Shown piece by piece: positions 31,048 to 38,102 of a stretch of DNA of 64,000 nucleotides. Origin of the DNA: a virus; IMG/VR virus record IMGVR_UViG_3300030688_000409, positions 33,065 to 97,064 of that record. One strand, given 5' to 3'. A model generated the notes under the pieces. That model saw only the letters and a program-made list of their open reading frames with translations, made no database searches and was not told where the DNA came from. Positions within the stretch are counted from its first letter, which is position 1; each line of letters begins with the position of its first letter. Made by a program: the position numbers and the translations under genes.

Positions 31048-31391
31048 TGCGTCTCCATTCGGTTGGGTGCGTTCTTGATTGTTGGTTGACTCGGTGCTGC
31101 GGTGTCGCCTGTCCAGCCCCATGCACGAGCCATAGCTACAAGCTTGGGGAAGGAGGGTGCTGTTACTCGCTTGGTTGTCGGGTTCCACTTGTGCAGCTTC
31201 GCCAGTGGGAGAGCCCTATAGTCCACGAAGACTGTCTCGTTCAGAACTGCATTGTATCCGACCCAGCCTGTCAGCAGCCAGAAGCACTGGTTGGCACATA
31301 CTCCGAATCCGATGGTACGCTTCGAGCCGCAGAGCACGCAATGTGATACTTCGATGTTCCTGCGACCGACCGGGCGTACTGTAATCCTCAT
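31044..31391 (-). CDS. Hypothetical Cys-containing protein
   Basis: 115 residues: MRITVRPVGRRNIEVSHCVL, a CVLC...CANQC zinc-binding candidate, and a C-terminal segment AMARAWGWTGD. GGAG precedes the start and a -10-like TATACT lies at 31417-31412, so this may be the first gene of the 31.4-29.5 kb transcript. Function unknown. Confidence 0.5.
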   Translation of the reverse strand: MRITVRPVGRRNIEVSHCVLCGSKRTIGFGVCANQCFWLLTGWVGYNAVLNETVFVDYRALPLAKLHKWNPTTKRVTAPSFPKLVAMARAWGWTGDTAAPSQPTIKNAPNRMETQ

Positions 31392-31513
31392 AAAAGCATC
31401 TCCTACTTCTCAGTATACCAAGCACATCGCTCTTTTGGTTAGTTTTTTTTGAAAACTATTTTCTCGGTCGTACCGTTAACCTTTCTGACTATTGACCTCT
31501 TTAGTAGAGGTTC

Positions 31514-32164
31514 ATGATGACAATGCGCTATACAGTGTACCGAACACAGAACATCGCTAATGGCAGGTACTACTTTGGGGTTCACAAAACGAGAGCCCCC
31601 TATGATGGATACTTAGGGTCAGGTACGATATTGATGGGTGCAGTGAAGAAGTATGGCAAACAGGCGTTCATCAAGAACGTGTGCTTCGTCTTTGACAACG
31701 CAGAGGAAGCTTTTGCAAAAGAGTTCGAACTGATTGAGACGTACAGGGAAGACCCGCTCTGCTACAACCTGAGACAGGGAGGAAGTGGAGGTTTCGACTA
31801 CATTAACACCCATGAGTTGAGACAAGGCACCCCTTATCTCGGGAAAACTCACTCTAAGGAAAGCAAGAAACTCATGAGCGATACTAAGAAAGGAAAACCC
31901 AGTCCATTTATCAATAGGTATCATACGGAGGGGGCTAGAGCAAAGAACCGTAAAGCGCATACGATTAATCTACAGGGGCAACATTTTGGCGATGTCACCG
32001 CTATTTCCATTGTTAGCTACTCATCTACTAGAGCTAATTGGAGGGTTAAATGTGGGGTATGCGGGGAAGAAGGGATTGTGCGGAGTAGCCGGGTGCTAAA
32101 TGGAGACTCCAGCTTTATGAAGCAACACAATACTTGCGAAGACCCTCCACTTCAGATGCGATAG
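31514..32164 (+). CDS. GIY-YIG-type homing endonuclease with NUMOD3 and zinc-binding C terminus
   Basis: 216 residues. The N-terminal domain is a variant GIY-YIG core: YTVYRTQNIANGRYYFGVHK followed by YDGYLGSG and AVKKYGKQAF with a Glu helix. Then comes a NUMOD3-like HSKESKKLMSDTKKGK and a C-terminal GQHFGDVTAIS...CGVCGE module like those in the EDxHD endonuclease at 56078. Lies alone on the plus strand between two minus-strand clusters and has an ACTATTGA/CCTCT element just upstream. Lower G+C than its neighbours. Confidence 0.75.
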   Translation: MMTMRYTVYRTQNIANGRYYFGVHKTRAPYDGYLGSGTILMGAVKKYGKQAFIKNVCFVFDNAEEAFAKEFELIETYREDPLCYNLRQGGSGGFDYINTHELRQGTPYLGKTHSKESKKLMSDTKKGKPSPFINRYHTEGARAKNRKAHTINLQGQHFGDVTAISIVSYSSTRANWRVKCGVCGEEGIVRSSRVLNGDSSFMKQHNTCEDPPLQMR

Positions 32165-32451
32165 CCGTAGGCGTCGTAACGCTCACCGGGGGTGTGGTAG
32201 TTGGCGTAGCCATAGTTGGCGATGTGTCCCTCGTGGCCGGGGACAACCTTCCATACGGTGGCGGTCTCGGGCTTGCCCTTCTCATCCAGCTTGCCGGTCG
32301 GGGCGTACCCGGCGTGGTACTCATGGCGGTCACAGGCGAGGCAGTGACGCTCGTCGCGGTAATCCCACCCGCGCTCTTTGTTGTAGAGACCATTGTTACT
32401 TGCACAGGTGCGTTGACCGGGTAGGTTCACTGCGTCACGACCACACGCCAT
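32152..32451 (-). CDS. Hypothetical protein
   Basis: 99 residues, Tyr/His/Gly-rich: CLACDRHEYHAGYAPTGKL, HEGHIANYGYANYHTPGE. One CLAC pair. Its start lies inside the last codons of the upstream 50-aa gene (17-nt overlap). No family recognised. Confidence 0.5.
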   Translation of the reverse strand: MACGRDAVNLPGQRTCASNNGLYNKERGWDYRDERHCLACDRHEYHAGYAPTGKLDEKGKPETATVWKVVPGHEGHIANYGYANYHTPGERYDAYGYRI

Positions 32452-32587
32452 GGCCTTCGAGGACGATGCGGGTGTTGGTCACGCGAACGACCTTCTTCAC
32501 CTTATCGCGGGGCGTGTAGCGGTTGCCCACCCAAATGTCGTCGCCCTCTTTGATTTTGATGATGCGGGTTGCGTCCATAACAGCCAT
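32435..32587 (-). CDS. Small hypothetical protein (50 aa)
   Basis: MAVMDATRIIKIKEGDDIWV followed by a KOW/SH3-like strand pattern and RIVLEGHGVWS. AGGAG is well placed before ATG 32587. Likely a small beta-barrel; function unknown. Confidence 0.65.
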   Translation of the reverse strand: MAVMDATRIIKIKEGDDIWVGNRYTPRDKVKKVVRVTNTRIVLEGHGVWS

Positions 32588-32628
32588 GACAGGTCTCCTA
32601 GAAACGAAAGTTCACAGATTGTGAAGCA

Positions 32629-32808
32629 TTACATCTTGATGTCTTCGATGCTGTCGAACAGGTGGACACCGGGCTCCAGCTTGTTGATGTCAGCGGTGGG
32701 CTCTGGCTTGACTCGGTGGTCAATGACCTCAGGGCCTCCCGTGATGACTACTAGGAACTCGTTGTCGTCTTCAAGTGCAGTTGCTTTGATTACGATTGGG
32801 TCTTGCAT
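32629..32808 (-). CDS. Small hypothetical acidic protein (59 aa)
   Basis: MQDPIVIKATALEDDNEFLV, then VITGGPEVIDHRVKPEP, ending DSIEDIKM. GAGG precedes ATG 32808. Strand-rich, acidic; no family recognised. Confidence 0.65.
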   Translation of the reverse strand: MQDPIVIKATALEDDNEFLVVITGGPEVIDHRVKPEPTADINKLEPGVHLFDSIEDIKM

Positions 32809-32817
32809 GGTTTTACC

Positions 32818-33056
32818 TCACTTCATGGATACAACCGGAAAAGACCACCCGGTCGCCGGATTTTCATTCCAACCTACAGCCTTGCCGTTCTCAAGTTCCC
32901 ACCAGCAGTGGACGTTCATCTGAGGGCCGGGGAACTCTTTCCAGCCGTCTTCCTCGCGAACCCGGCTGTATTCTTTCACCACCGGGACATCCCACGTACT
33001 AGCTCGACGTTGCTGATGAGCTTCTTGATGCCGTCGTTGATAGTCTTCAGGCTCAT
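32818..33056 (-). pseudogene. Small gene apparently split by a frameshift
   Basis: ATG 33056 gives MSLKTINDGIKKLISNVELV and stops at 32976 after 26 residues. An overlapping frame (GTG 32982 to 32818, 54 residues) continues KEYSRVREEDGWKEFPG and MNVHCWWELENGKAVGW. The second frame is open upstream as STWDVPVVKEY, back to a TAG near 33003. A single-base change near 33000 would make one 75-80-residue protein. Sequencing error, programmed shift or two genes are all possible. Confidence 0.45.
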
Positions 33057-33058
33057 GG

Positions 33059-33319
33059 TTAGCTCACGTAGGCGGTGATTTCATAGTCGCCCGATACTTC
33101 CATTTTGTACCACGACAGGCAGAGCCAAGTGTTGACACCGACCTGCTCGTTTACCCGGCCTTCACGACCGCAGTAGATTCCCTCTTCCATGCCCTTGAGA
33201 CCAGCCTGATTCAGGATGGCGTCGATGTCGGCGATGGGGATGAAGCGGTGGTAGGTCGCCATCGCGGCGAGAAGCTTGTTCGCAATCTTACGGGCTCGGG
33301 TTTCGTTCACGTTTGCCAT
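33059..33319 (-). CDS. Small early-type protein, leaderless start
   Basis: 86 residues, MANVNETRARKIANKLLAAM, then FIPIADIDAILNQAGLKGME (EF-hand-like or helical) and a beta C terminus. The ATG lies 6 nt after a conserved -10 TATACT, leaving no room for a ribosome-binding site. Confidence 0.65.
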   Translation of the reverse strand: MANVNETRARKIANKLLAAMATYHRFIPIADIDAILNQAGLKGMEEGIYCGREGRVNEQVGVNTWLCLSWYKMEVSGDYEITAYVS

Positions 33320-33325
33320 GTCTGT

Positions 33326-33356
33326 AGTATACGGGACTAACCACGGTTATGAACAA
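33326..33356 (-). promoter_or_regulatory. Early promoter A (leaderless type)
   Basis: TTGTTC (33356-33351), exactly 19 nt, TATACT (33331-33326), then 6 nt to the ATG. Upstream A/T-rich block AAAATTTCCAAAATAG is shared with promoters at 34.3 and 36.3 kb. Confidence 0.75.
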
Positions 33357-33634
33357 CTATTTTGGAAATTTTTACTGTCCGCCGTTCTTGGCGACCATGA
33401 TGGGTGGGACTCGCAAAGGACATCAATCTCTTCGAGGCCGTTGCTGCCGTCCAGATATGCCCAAACCTGCTCAGCGTCATCGTCGGACAGGCCGGTGAGG
33501 AACTTGCGGAGGACATCCGGCATGGTGGAGGTCTCAGCGGCTGCGTCGGCGAGGTCGGCATCCTTGGCGTCTTTCGCCCACTGCGGGGCTGGTGTCCATC
33601 CAAACGGGGCGGGGACTGCGACGGGCTGTTTCAT
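33347..33634 (-). CDS. Hypothetical protein (95 aa)
   Basis: MKQPVAVPAPFGWTPAPQWA with an Ala/Asp-rich helical part (DADLADAAAETSTMPDVLRK) and GLSDDDAEQVWAYLDG. AGGAG precedes ATG 33634, so the longer Pro-rich upstream extension is not used. The coding end overlaps promoter A. Confidence 0.55.
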   Translation of the reverse strand: MKQPVAVPAPFGWTPAPQWAKDAKDADLADAAAETSTMPDVLRKFLTGLSDDDAEQVWAYLDGSNGLEEIDVLCESHPSWSPRTADSKNFQNSCS

Positions 33635-33642
33635 GGTGGCTC

Positions 33643-33774
33643 CTAGCGGGTGTGGCGGGGCTTCAGGCGGCTGAGGCGGGTTGGGTGGAGGGCTCGGTAG
33701 CAAACATCCTCTACAGAGCCCCTACGGGCGACCAGAACGGCGGTAATCGTGAGATAAAGACCAAGTATGTGCAT
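33643..33774 (-). CDS. Possible 43-aa small protein
   Basis: MHILGLYLTITAVLVARRGS, one hydrophobic helix, then a basic tail LSRLKPRHTR. Starts 4 nt after the upstream stop and ends where the next gene's ribosome-binding site begins, as expected for coupled genes. Weak ribosome-binding site. Confidence 0.4.
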   Translation of the reverse strand: MHILGLYLTITAVLVARRGSVEDVCYRALHPTRLSRLKPRHTR

Positions 33775-33778
33775 GGGA

Positions 33779-34256
33779 TTAGGCGTGCATAATCTGGCTG
33801 TTGAGGCTGGCCTTGCGGTCAGCGTTCATGGAAGGGTAGTAGGTGGCCCGGATGCCCTCGATGGGGTTGAAGGTCAGCTTGTAATCCGGGTGGAGACGGC
33901 TAGTGTCGGTGACCGCAGGGCAGGTCGTGATACTCAGAACTTCCGCACGGGCAGCAGCCTCAACCTCAGGCGTCACGTCGTATTTGAAGGACTGGAGCGT
34001 GTCCGACTTGACCGGGCTGGCATTGAGCAACGCGGCCCAATCCTCAGGCTTGATGTGAGCCGACCCGTTGTAGCTGTACAGGGCCTTGACCCAAATGTAG
34101 CCAGTCATGGCGGTAATGGTGAGAAGCTGAGATTTCCGGCAACCCGGCAGGATGCCCCATACCCGGTGGCTGGCGTAGTAACCAGTCTTGGAGTGGCTGT
34201 TGGCCGAGACTTCAATCTTGGAGGCGGTAATTTGGAGTGCGGTAGACTTCTTCATA
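33779..34256 (-). CDS. Early-type protein, leaderless start
   Basis: 158 residues from ATG 34256 (MKKSTALQITASKIEVSANS). Contains SHRVWGILPGCRKSQLLTI, then a mixed alpha/beta domain. The ATG is 6 nt after the TATACT of promoter B; a GTG two codons upstream is an alternative. No family recognised. Confidence 0.6.
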
Positions 34257-34261
34257 CCCAC

Positions 34262-34292
34262 AGTATACCGGGGCGACAGGTCTTTCGAACAA
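34262..34292 (-). promoter_or_regulatory. Early promoter B (leaderless type)
   Basis: TTGTTC (34292-34287), 19 nt, TATACT (34267-34262), 6 nt, ATG. Upstream block AAATTCCTAAAATAG matches promoter A closely. Confidence 0.75.
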
Positions 34293-34308
34293 CTATTTTA
34301 GGAATTTT

Positions 34309-34524
34309 TTACCTGTCCATCGCTTCCATGGCACGGTCTTGGGCGGCTTCCCGGCGACGGGCGAGGTAACGGGGGTCGTACTCCCAGTACCGGCCATCGA
34401 GGATGCCGAACTCAATACCGGAGTCGATGTAGTTGGCGGTCAGGATGTCCCGGCCATACCCCATGAGGAACATAGGGCGGCAGTCACCATGGACGGCTAG
34501 GGAGCGTGAGGTCTTGAGGGACAT
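34309..34524 (-). CDS. Hypothetical protein (71 aa)
   Basis: MSLKTSRSLAVHGDCRPMFL, then GRDILTANYIDSGIEFGILD and a charged helix RYLARRREAAQDRAM. Ends just upstream of promoter B. No family recognised. Confidence 0.55.
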   Translation of the reverse strand: MSLKTSRSLAVHGDCRPMFLMGYGRDILTANYIDSGIEFGILDGRYWEYDPRYLARRREAAQDRAMEAMDR

Positions 34525-34526
34525 GG

Positions 34527-34631
34527 TTAGCCCACCAGCAGGAAGGCGATGCTGCCAAGGATGGCACCCAAGGCTATGCCGTCCGCGATGACGCGAGACA
34601 TCGAGGGTGTTTCTTTGTAGAAGAGTTTCAT
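34527..34631 (-). CDS. Small membrane protein (34 aa)
   Basis: MKLFYKETPSMSRVIADGIA followed by a hydrophobic helix LGAILGSIAFLLVG to the stop. AGGAG precedes ATG 34631, and the stop is 2 nt from the next ATG. Single membrane span, C-terminally anchored. Confidence 0.65.
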   Translation of the reverse strand: MKLFYKETPSMSRVIADGIALGAILGSIAFLLVG

Positions 34632-34640
34632 GGTGGTCTC

Positions 34641-34814
34641 CTATTTCGGGAATTGAAGTACGGTGAGGTACAGGGCGTCGAAGAACACGAAGATGTGTGC
34701 GGCGAGTAGCACCATGCTACCAGCGAAAGACTTCAGGCGGAACCGGCTGACCATCAGGTGGTAGTCGGCGTAGAAGAATGCGGCCCACAGGGCGATGGTG
34801 AACCGGATTAGCAT
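34641..34814 (-). CDS. Small membrane protein (57 aa)
   Basis: MLIRFTIALWAAFFYADYHL, then a basic loop (VSRFRLKSF) and a second span SMVLLAAHIFVFFDALYL. The ATG overlaps the stop of the DUF262 gene (AAATGCTAA). Two helices; function unknown. Confidence 0.65.
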   Translation of the reverse strand: MLIRFTIALWAAFFYADYHLMVSRFRLKSFAGSMVLLAAHIFVFFDALYLTVLQFPK

Positions 34815-35674
34815 TTGGTGTTCTCCAGAACGTCGTGAGCCATGGCTTCCACGAGGGCTTCCTCGTACAGCTTGCGTGCCTTGGCGATGTGCTCTTCGGT
34901 CTGAGGTACACCGCCAACGTTGACCGAGAGGAACAGCCAGAGAACGTCCGACCGCTTGACCCGGCTGGCTTGCAGCTTGGCGTACTGCACACCCAAGTCC
35001 GTGAACGAGTGCTTGTCGCCCCGGCTGAACTGGAACCACGTCTTGCCCTTGAACGTGAAGCGGCCCTCCATGAACTCGATGATGGCGTTCATACGCTGCT
35101 TGCCGTCGATGACTTCCAGACGGTAGTCCTCGTCACGTTCGAGGAACACAAACTTGCCGATGTCCGTCCTGTCCATGATGGAGTGGATGAGACGCTGCTT
35201 GTCTTCGAGCGACCACACGTAGTCACGCTGGTAGTCCGGCGATGTGATGAAGCCCCGGTGATACGCCATGTGAACCAGTGAGTCCAGCGAGGTAGAGAGG
35301 TAGGAGGTCTGAAGGGACTCCCGGCCAAAGTTGGTGTCTTCTTCGGTGACGAGAGGCTCGACATCGTGCCACCAGCGATAGAGCGGGAGACGGCGGTTGT
35401 TGTCGAACGGCTTGCCATACTCCTGACCCACGTCTGAGCGGCTGATGTGAATCACCTTGCCGTCCATGAGAACCTCTTCGACCGTGCAGTCCACGAGGTT
35501 GCCGATGCGAACCTTCTCACCAACCTTGAAGTCGTAGTTGGGGGGGTTGACCTGAGCAAGTTGGTCGCGGATGTCACGCTGGAATGAACCCCACTCGTGG
35601 ACGCGGAAATCCTCGTAGGTCTCAGGTGCCTTGGGTGCCTTGGGTGCCTTCGGCTTACGTGTCTTTGTAGTCAT
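34808..35674 (-). CDS. DUF262-domain (GmrS-like) protein
   Basis: 288 residues. The DUF262 core is clear around residues 140-215: SPDYQRDYVWSLEDKQRLIH, SIMDR, then LEVIDGKQRMNAIIEFMEG. DUF262 domains are ParB/Srx-like nucleotide-dependent modules found in GmrSD modification-dependent restriction enzymes and in phage proteins. The N-terminal 100 residues contain an SH3/KOW-like strand region (VGEKVRIGNLVDCTVEEVL). No partner HNH domain (DUF1524) follows, so this is the DUF262 half alone; it may counter or mimic host GmrSD (inference). Confidence 0.75.
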   Translation of the reverse strand: MTTKTRKPKAPKAPKAPETYEDFRVHEWGSFQRDIRDQLAQVNPPNYDFKVGEKVRIGNLVDCTVEEVLMDGKVIHISRSDVGQEYGKPFDNNRRLPLYRWWHDVEPLVTEEDTNFGRESLQTSYLSTSLDSLVHMAYHRGFITSPDYQRDYVWSLEDKQRLIHSIMDRTDIGKFVFLERDEDYRLEVIDGKQRMNAIIEFMEGRFTFKGKTWFQFSRGDKHSFTDLGVQYAKLQASRVKRSDVLWLFLSVNVGGVPQTEEHIAKARKLYEEALVEAMAHDVLENTKC

Positions 35675-35677
35675 GAC

Positions 35678-36274
35678 CTAACTCCGGTAGTAATGGTTCT
35701 GGCTGATGTAGGCGAAGGCTTCCTTCATGTTCTTGTACGTGCGCGAACTACCGAAGCGGGTGGAGATGACCCAATACTCCCCCGTGAAGTAGAACTGCTC
35801 CACTTCGGTACACTCATCACACGTAAAGACGCCGAAGTGCTTGTGCCCAAAGTCATTCTTGGTGACATAGAGTAGCAGGGTCTTTATCGCCTGACGCTGC
35901 CGCTCGTTGTGCTTGAGACCCTCAGGGCTACGTTGCAAGTCAATCGTAATGACCCGTTGTTGGGTATCCTTCCAGACGTTGCCACAGAATACCGCCGTCA
36001 GACCTAAGTCCGTGAGGGTCTTGACGAAAGCTGTGTACTTAGCGTCCGAGGTAGGGTACGCTGCCAGCAGGAACTTCCAGTCGAGCTTCTTCTTGGCAAG
36101 GGTGAGGCGATGGGCATGTTCGATGAGGTCGTTCATGTTTGCCTGAGTCACAGCAATCTGTGCCTCAAGGGGCTTGGTCATACGCTTGATTTCCTTGTCG
36201 AGAGCCTCGACCTGCTTCTGCTCAGCCATCGCCAGAGCCATCAGGGACTTCGCGGTATGTGTCTTGATTGCCAT
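35678..36274 (-). CDS. Early-type protein with coiled coil, leaderless start
   Basis: 198 residues from ATG 36274 (MAIKTHTAKSLMALAMAEQK). Residues about 15-65 form a coiled coil (VEALDKEIKRMTKPLEAQIA); the C-terminal half is alpha/beta with a FTCDECTEVEQFYF Cys pair. ATG is 6 nt after TATACT of promoter C. First gene of the 36.3-34.3 kb transcript. Confidence 0.6.
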   Translation of the reverse strand: MAIKTHTAKSLMALAMAEQKQVEALDKEIKRMTKPLEAQIAVTQANMNDLIEHAHRLTLAKKKLDWKFLLAAYPTSDAKYTAFVKTLTDLGLTAVFCGNVWKDTQQRVITIDLQRSPEGLKHNERQRQAIKTLLLYVTKNDFGHKHFGVFTCDECTEVEQFYFTGEYWVISTRFGSSRTYKNMKEAFAYISQNHYYRS

Positions 36275-36280
36275 GGGTAC

Positions 36281-36311
36281 AGTATACCTGACGTGACACG
36301 AAGTTGAACAA
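36281..36311 (-). promoter_or_regulatory. Early promoter C (leaderless type)
   Basis: TTGTTC (36311-36306), 19 nt, TATACT (36286-36281), 6 nt, ATG 36274. The A/T block AAAAATTACCGAAATTC upstream parallels promoters A and B. Confidence 0.75.
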
Positions 36312-36343
36312 GAATTTCGGTAATTTTTTACGATGTCGGGAAA

Positions 36344-36486
36344 GCGACACAATGTTACCGGTTAAGAGCTTTTTAGCGGATAAGCGGCACAACGTTACCG
36401 GTTAGAGGGTTCTATCCCTATATGCTTTTGGGGGATTGTGAGCGCACACTAAAGTGAAATAGTTGAACTTTTTGGTAACAATGTGG
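36344..36486. repeat. Repeated CACAAYGTTACC operator- or iteron-like sites
   Basis: A 25-nt element (GCGACACAATGTTACCGGTT..) at 36344-36368 recurs at 36384-36408, exactly 40 nt downstream in the same orientation. A near-match in inverse orientation (GGTAACAATGTGG) lies at 36474-36486. The sites fill the gap between the divergent promoter C and gene 36524, as expected for operators or a replication-initiator array. The 36275-36523 gap holds no gene. Confidence 0.65.
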
Positions 36487-36523
36487 GGTTCTCGGCTCCT
36501 ATAGGGTTAAGGAGGCAATTAAT

Positions 36524-36688
36524 ATGGAGAAGTTTTTGGTTGGATTTGAAGACACCGCAGCACTGGCCGTTCCCCCTGAGATTTACGAGGTCCGGAAGCA
36601 GCGGATGAAGAGGCTCATTGAACTGGGAGCCCCTATGGTAGTCATTCGGAACGAGGCGGTCATTCTCTTGACTTGCTTCAAAACGTAA
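36524..36688 (+). CDS. Small protein (54 aa), possible regulator
   Basis: ATG 36524 behind AAGGAGG: MEKFLVGFEDTAALAVPPEI, a basic helix VRKQRMKRLIELG, and a strand MVVIRNEAVILL. It is a single-gene plus-strand transcript flanked by the repeated CACAAYGTTACC sites upstream and a terminator downstream, which suggests an autoregulated switch or early regulator (inference). Confidence 0.65.
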   Translation: MEKFLVGFEDTAALAVPPEIYEVRKQRMKRLIELGAPMVVIRNEAVILLTCFKT

Positions 36689-36690
36689 GG

Positions 36691-36716
36691 AGGGGAGCCT
36701 TTACTGGCTCCCCTTC
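36691..36716 (+). terminator. Rho-independent terminator
   Basis: GGGGAGCC (36692-36699) and GGCTCCCC (36706-36713), loop TTTACT, followed by TTCTCT. Directly after gene 36524. Confidence 0.8.
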
Positions 36717-36772
36717 TCTAACTCATGAGGGCACACGCCCCCATTATTCACTCGACCACAGTTGCAGTGTGA

Positions 36773-37585
36773 TTATAGCTCGATGCCGTACCGCTTGGCA
36801 ATACGGTTGCGGGTACGCTCACGAACGGATGCGGCCTTGTTCTCTTCAGAGCTTCCCTGTGCTTCGGGAATCTCCAGCTTGGCTGGTGCCTCAGGCTTGG
36901 CGTTGTTGTCGCGGTCAGTGATGAACGGGACGGAGCCATCGGCCTTTTTTTCCTTCTTAGTATGAATCGGGTCTTTCTCTTTCTTATGGCACTCTTCGCA
37001 GAAATCTGTGCTGTGACCTGCCGCAAACGGGGTCATTTTGTAAGCGTGAGGTTTAGTTTTAATCTTGGCTTCCTTGTCGAAAGCTTCCTCAGCCGGTTTG
37101 GCTTCAGAAGACTCAAGTTCCTTTTCGCCTTCCTCGAACTTCTCCTCGTCAACGGTAATCTTCTCTTCAGGATGTTCCTTCTCGCCTTCGACAACTTCCT
37201 TCTCACCCTCTTCGGCGAAAGCATCTTCGACCGGGGTCAGGTCGAGGTCAATACCCATGTTCTCGGCGAGAGCTTCAATCGCACCGGCAACATCATCGAG
37301 TGAGTGATAAACCTCGCTGATAGCGTCGGCCACAACTTCAGGGGCCTCTTCAGCGATACGCTTGAACGCGGTCGCGTACTTCTTGGTGGTAGCAAGACGG
37401 ACTTGGATGGAGGCAGTCTTCGGAGCCTCGATGAGGTCGAGATTGTCACGCAGGTTCGACAAGGCGTCGGCCATAGTGCCAAGAGCGTCGGCTACTTCCG
37501 CGAGAGCCACATCAGCTTCTTTCGGCTCCTCGCCAGCTACCTGACGGAGACGAGCCCACTTCGATTGTTCATTCTTACTAGCCAT
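36773..37585 (-). CDS. Virion-region protein, acidic with a zinc motif
   Basis: 270 residues. Helical N-terminal domain (VALAEVADALGTMADALSNL), a long Glu/Lys-rich low-complexity middle, then GHSTDFCEECHKKEKDPIH, a C-x2-C-H metal site, and a basic C terminus TRNRIAKRYGIEL. A small hairpin (CTGCA/TGCAG) precedes its ribosome-binding site. Resembles scaffold or internal head proteins in composition. Confidence 0.55.
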   Translation of the reverse strand: MASKNEQSKWARLRQVAGEEPKEADVALAEVADALGTMADALSNLRDNLDLIEAPKTASIQVRLATTKKYATAFKRIAEEAPEVVADAISEVYHSLDDVAGAIEALAENMGIDLDLTPVEDAFAEEGEKEVVEGEKEHPEEKITVDEEKFEEGEKELESSEAKPAEEAFDKEAKIKTKPHAYKMTPFAAGHSTDFCEECHKKEKDPIHTKKEKKADGSVPFITDRDNNAKPEAPAKLEIPEAQGSSEENKAASVRERTRNRIAKRYGIEL

Positions 37586-37629
37586 GATTCCTCCACTGCA
37601 CTTTTTGCAGTCTACAGATGGTTTCTAAA

Positions 37630-38100
37630 TTACTTTTTCTTCAACAACGGATTCTTGTAAGAGGCCGCTATAGCTACTGGTGGAGTATAAGTCGGCTGGG
37701 TGGGTTCTTCCACTTCTTCCACAGGAGTTACAGGTTCAGTAGTAACTCCCTCCCTGATTTCCTTAGCCTTCTTCTTAGCCCCACGCATCGTTCGCTCTTC
37801 GTAGGACTCACCCGTCTCCAAATCCTTCAACATGAAAGTCTTGATGCGACGGGTAGGGTCAATCTGAGTGATGGTGAAACGCTTGTCGTCGCTTTGCACT
37901 GTGTTCATCGAGACGCGGTTCCAGCCACCCCAGCCAGCCATGTGGAACAAGGCATTGGGGAGTTCTGGGACGACTGTGTGCTTCTCCTGCTCTGGCTCCT
38001 CATTGACCGCCATGGATTCCCCCATAGGGGTAGGGGCACCCGGTGCAGGAGGTACAGTCGGGGTAGTTTGCTGACGAACTGGCATGAAAGGTACGGACAT
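37630..38100 (-). CDS. Hypothetical Pro-rich protein
   Basis: 156 residues. Pro/Thr-rich ends flank a folded centre (NALFHMAGWGGWNRVSMNTV, then FTITQIDPTRRIKTFMLKDL). Starts 2 nt after the upstream stop. Likely a virion-associated protein; no family recognised. Confidence 0.5.
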   Translation of the reverse strand: MSVPFMPVRQQTTPTVPPAPGAPTPMGESMAVNEEPEQEKHTVVPELPNALFHMAGWGGWNRVSMNTVQSDDKRFTITQIDPTRRIKTFMLKDLETGESYEERTMRGAKKKAKEIREGVTTEPVTPVEEVEEPTQPTYTPPVAIAASYKNPLLKKK

Positions 38101-38102
38101 TG

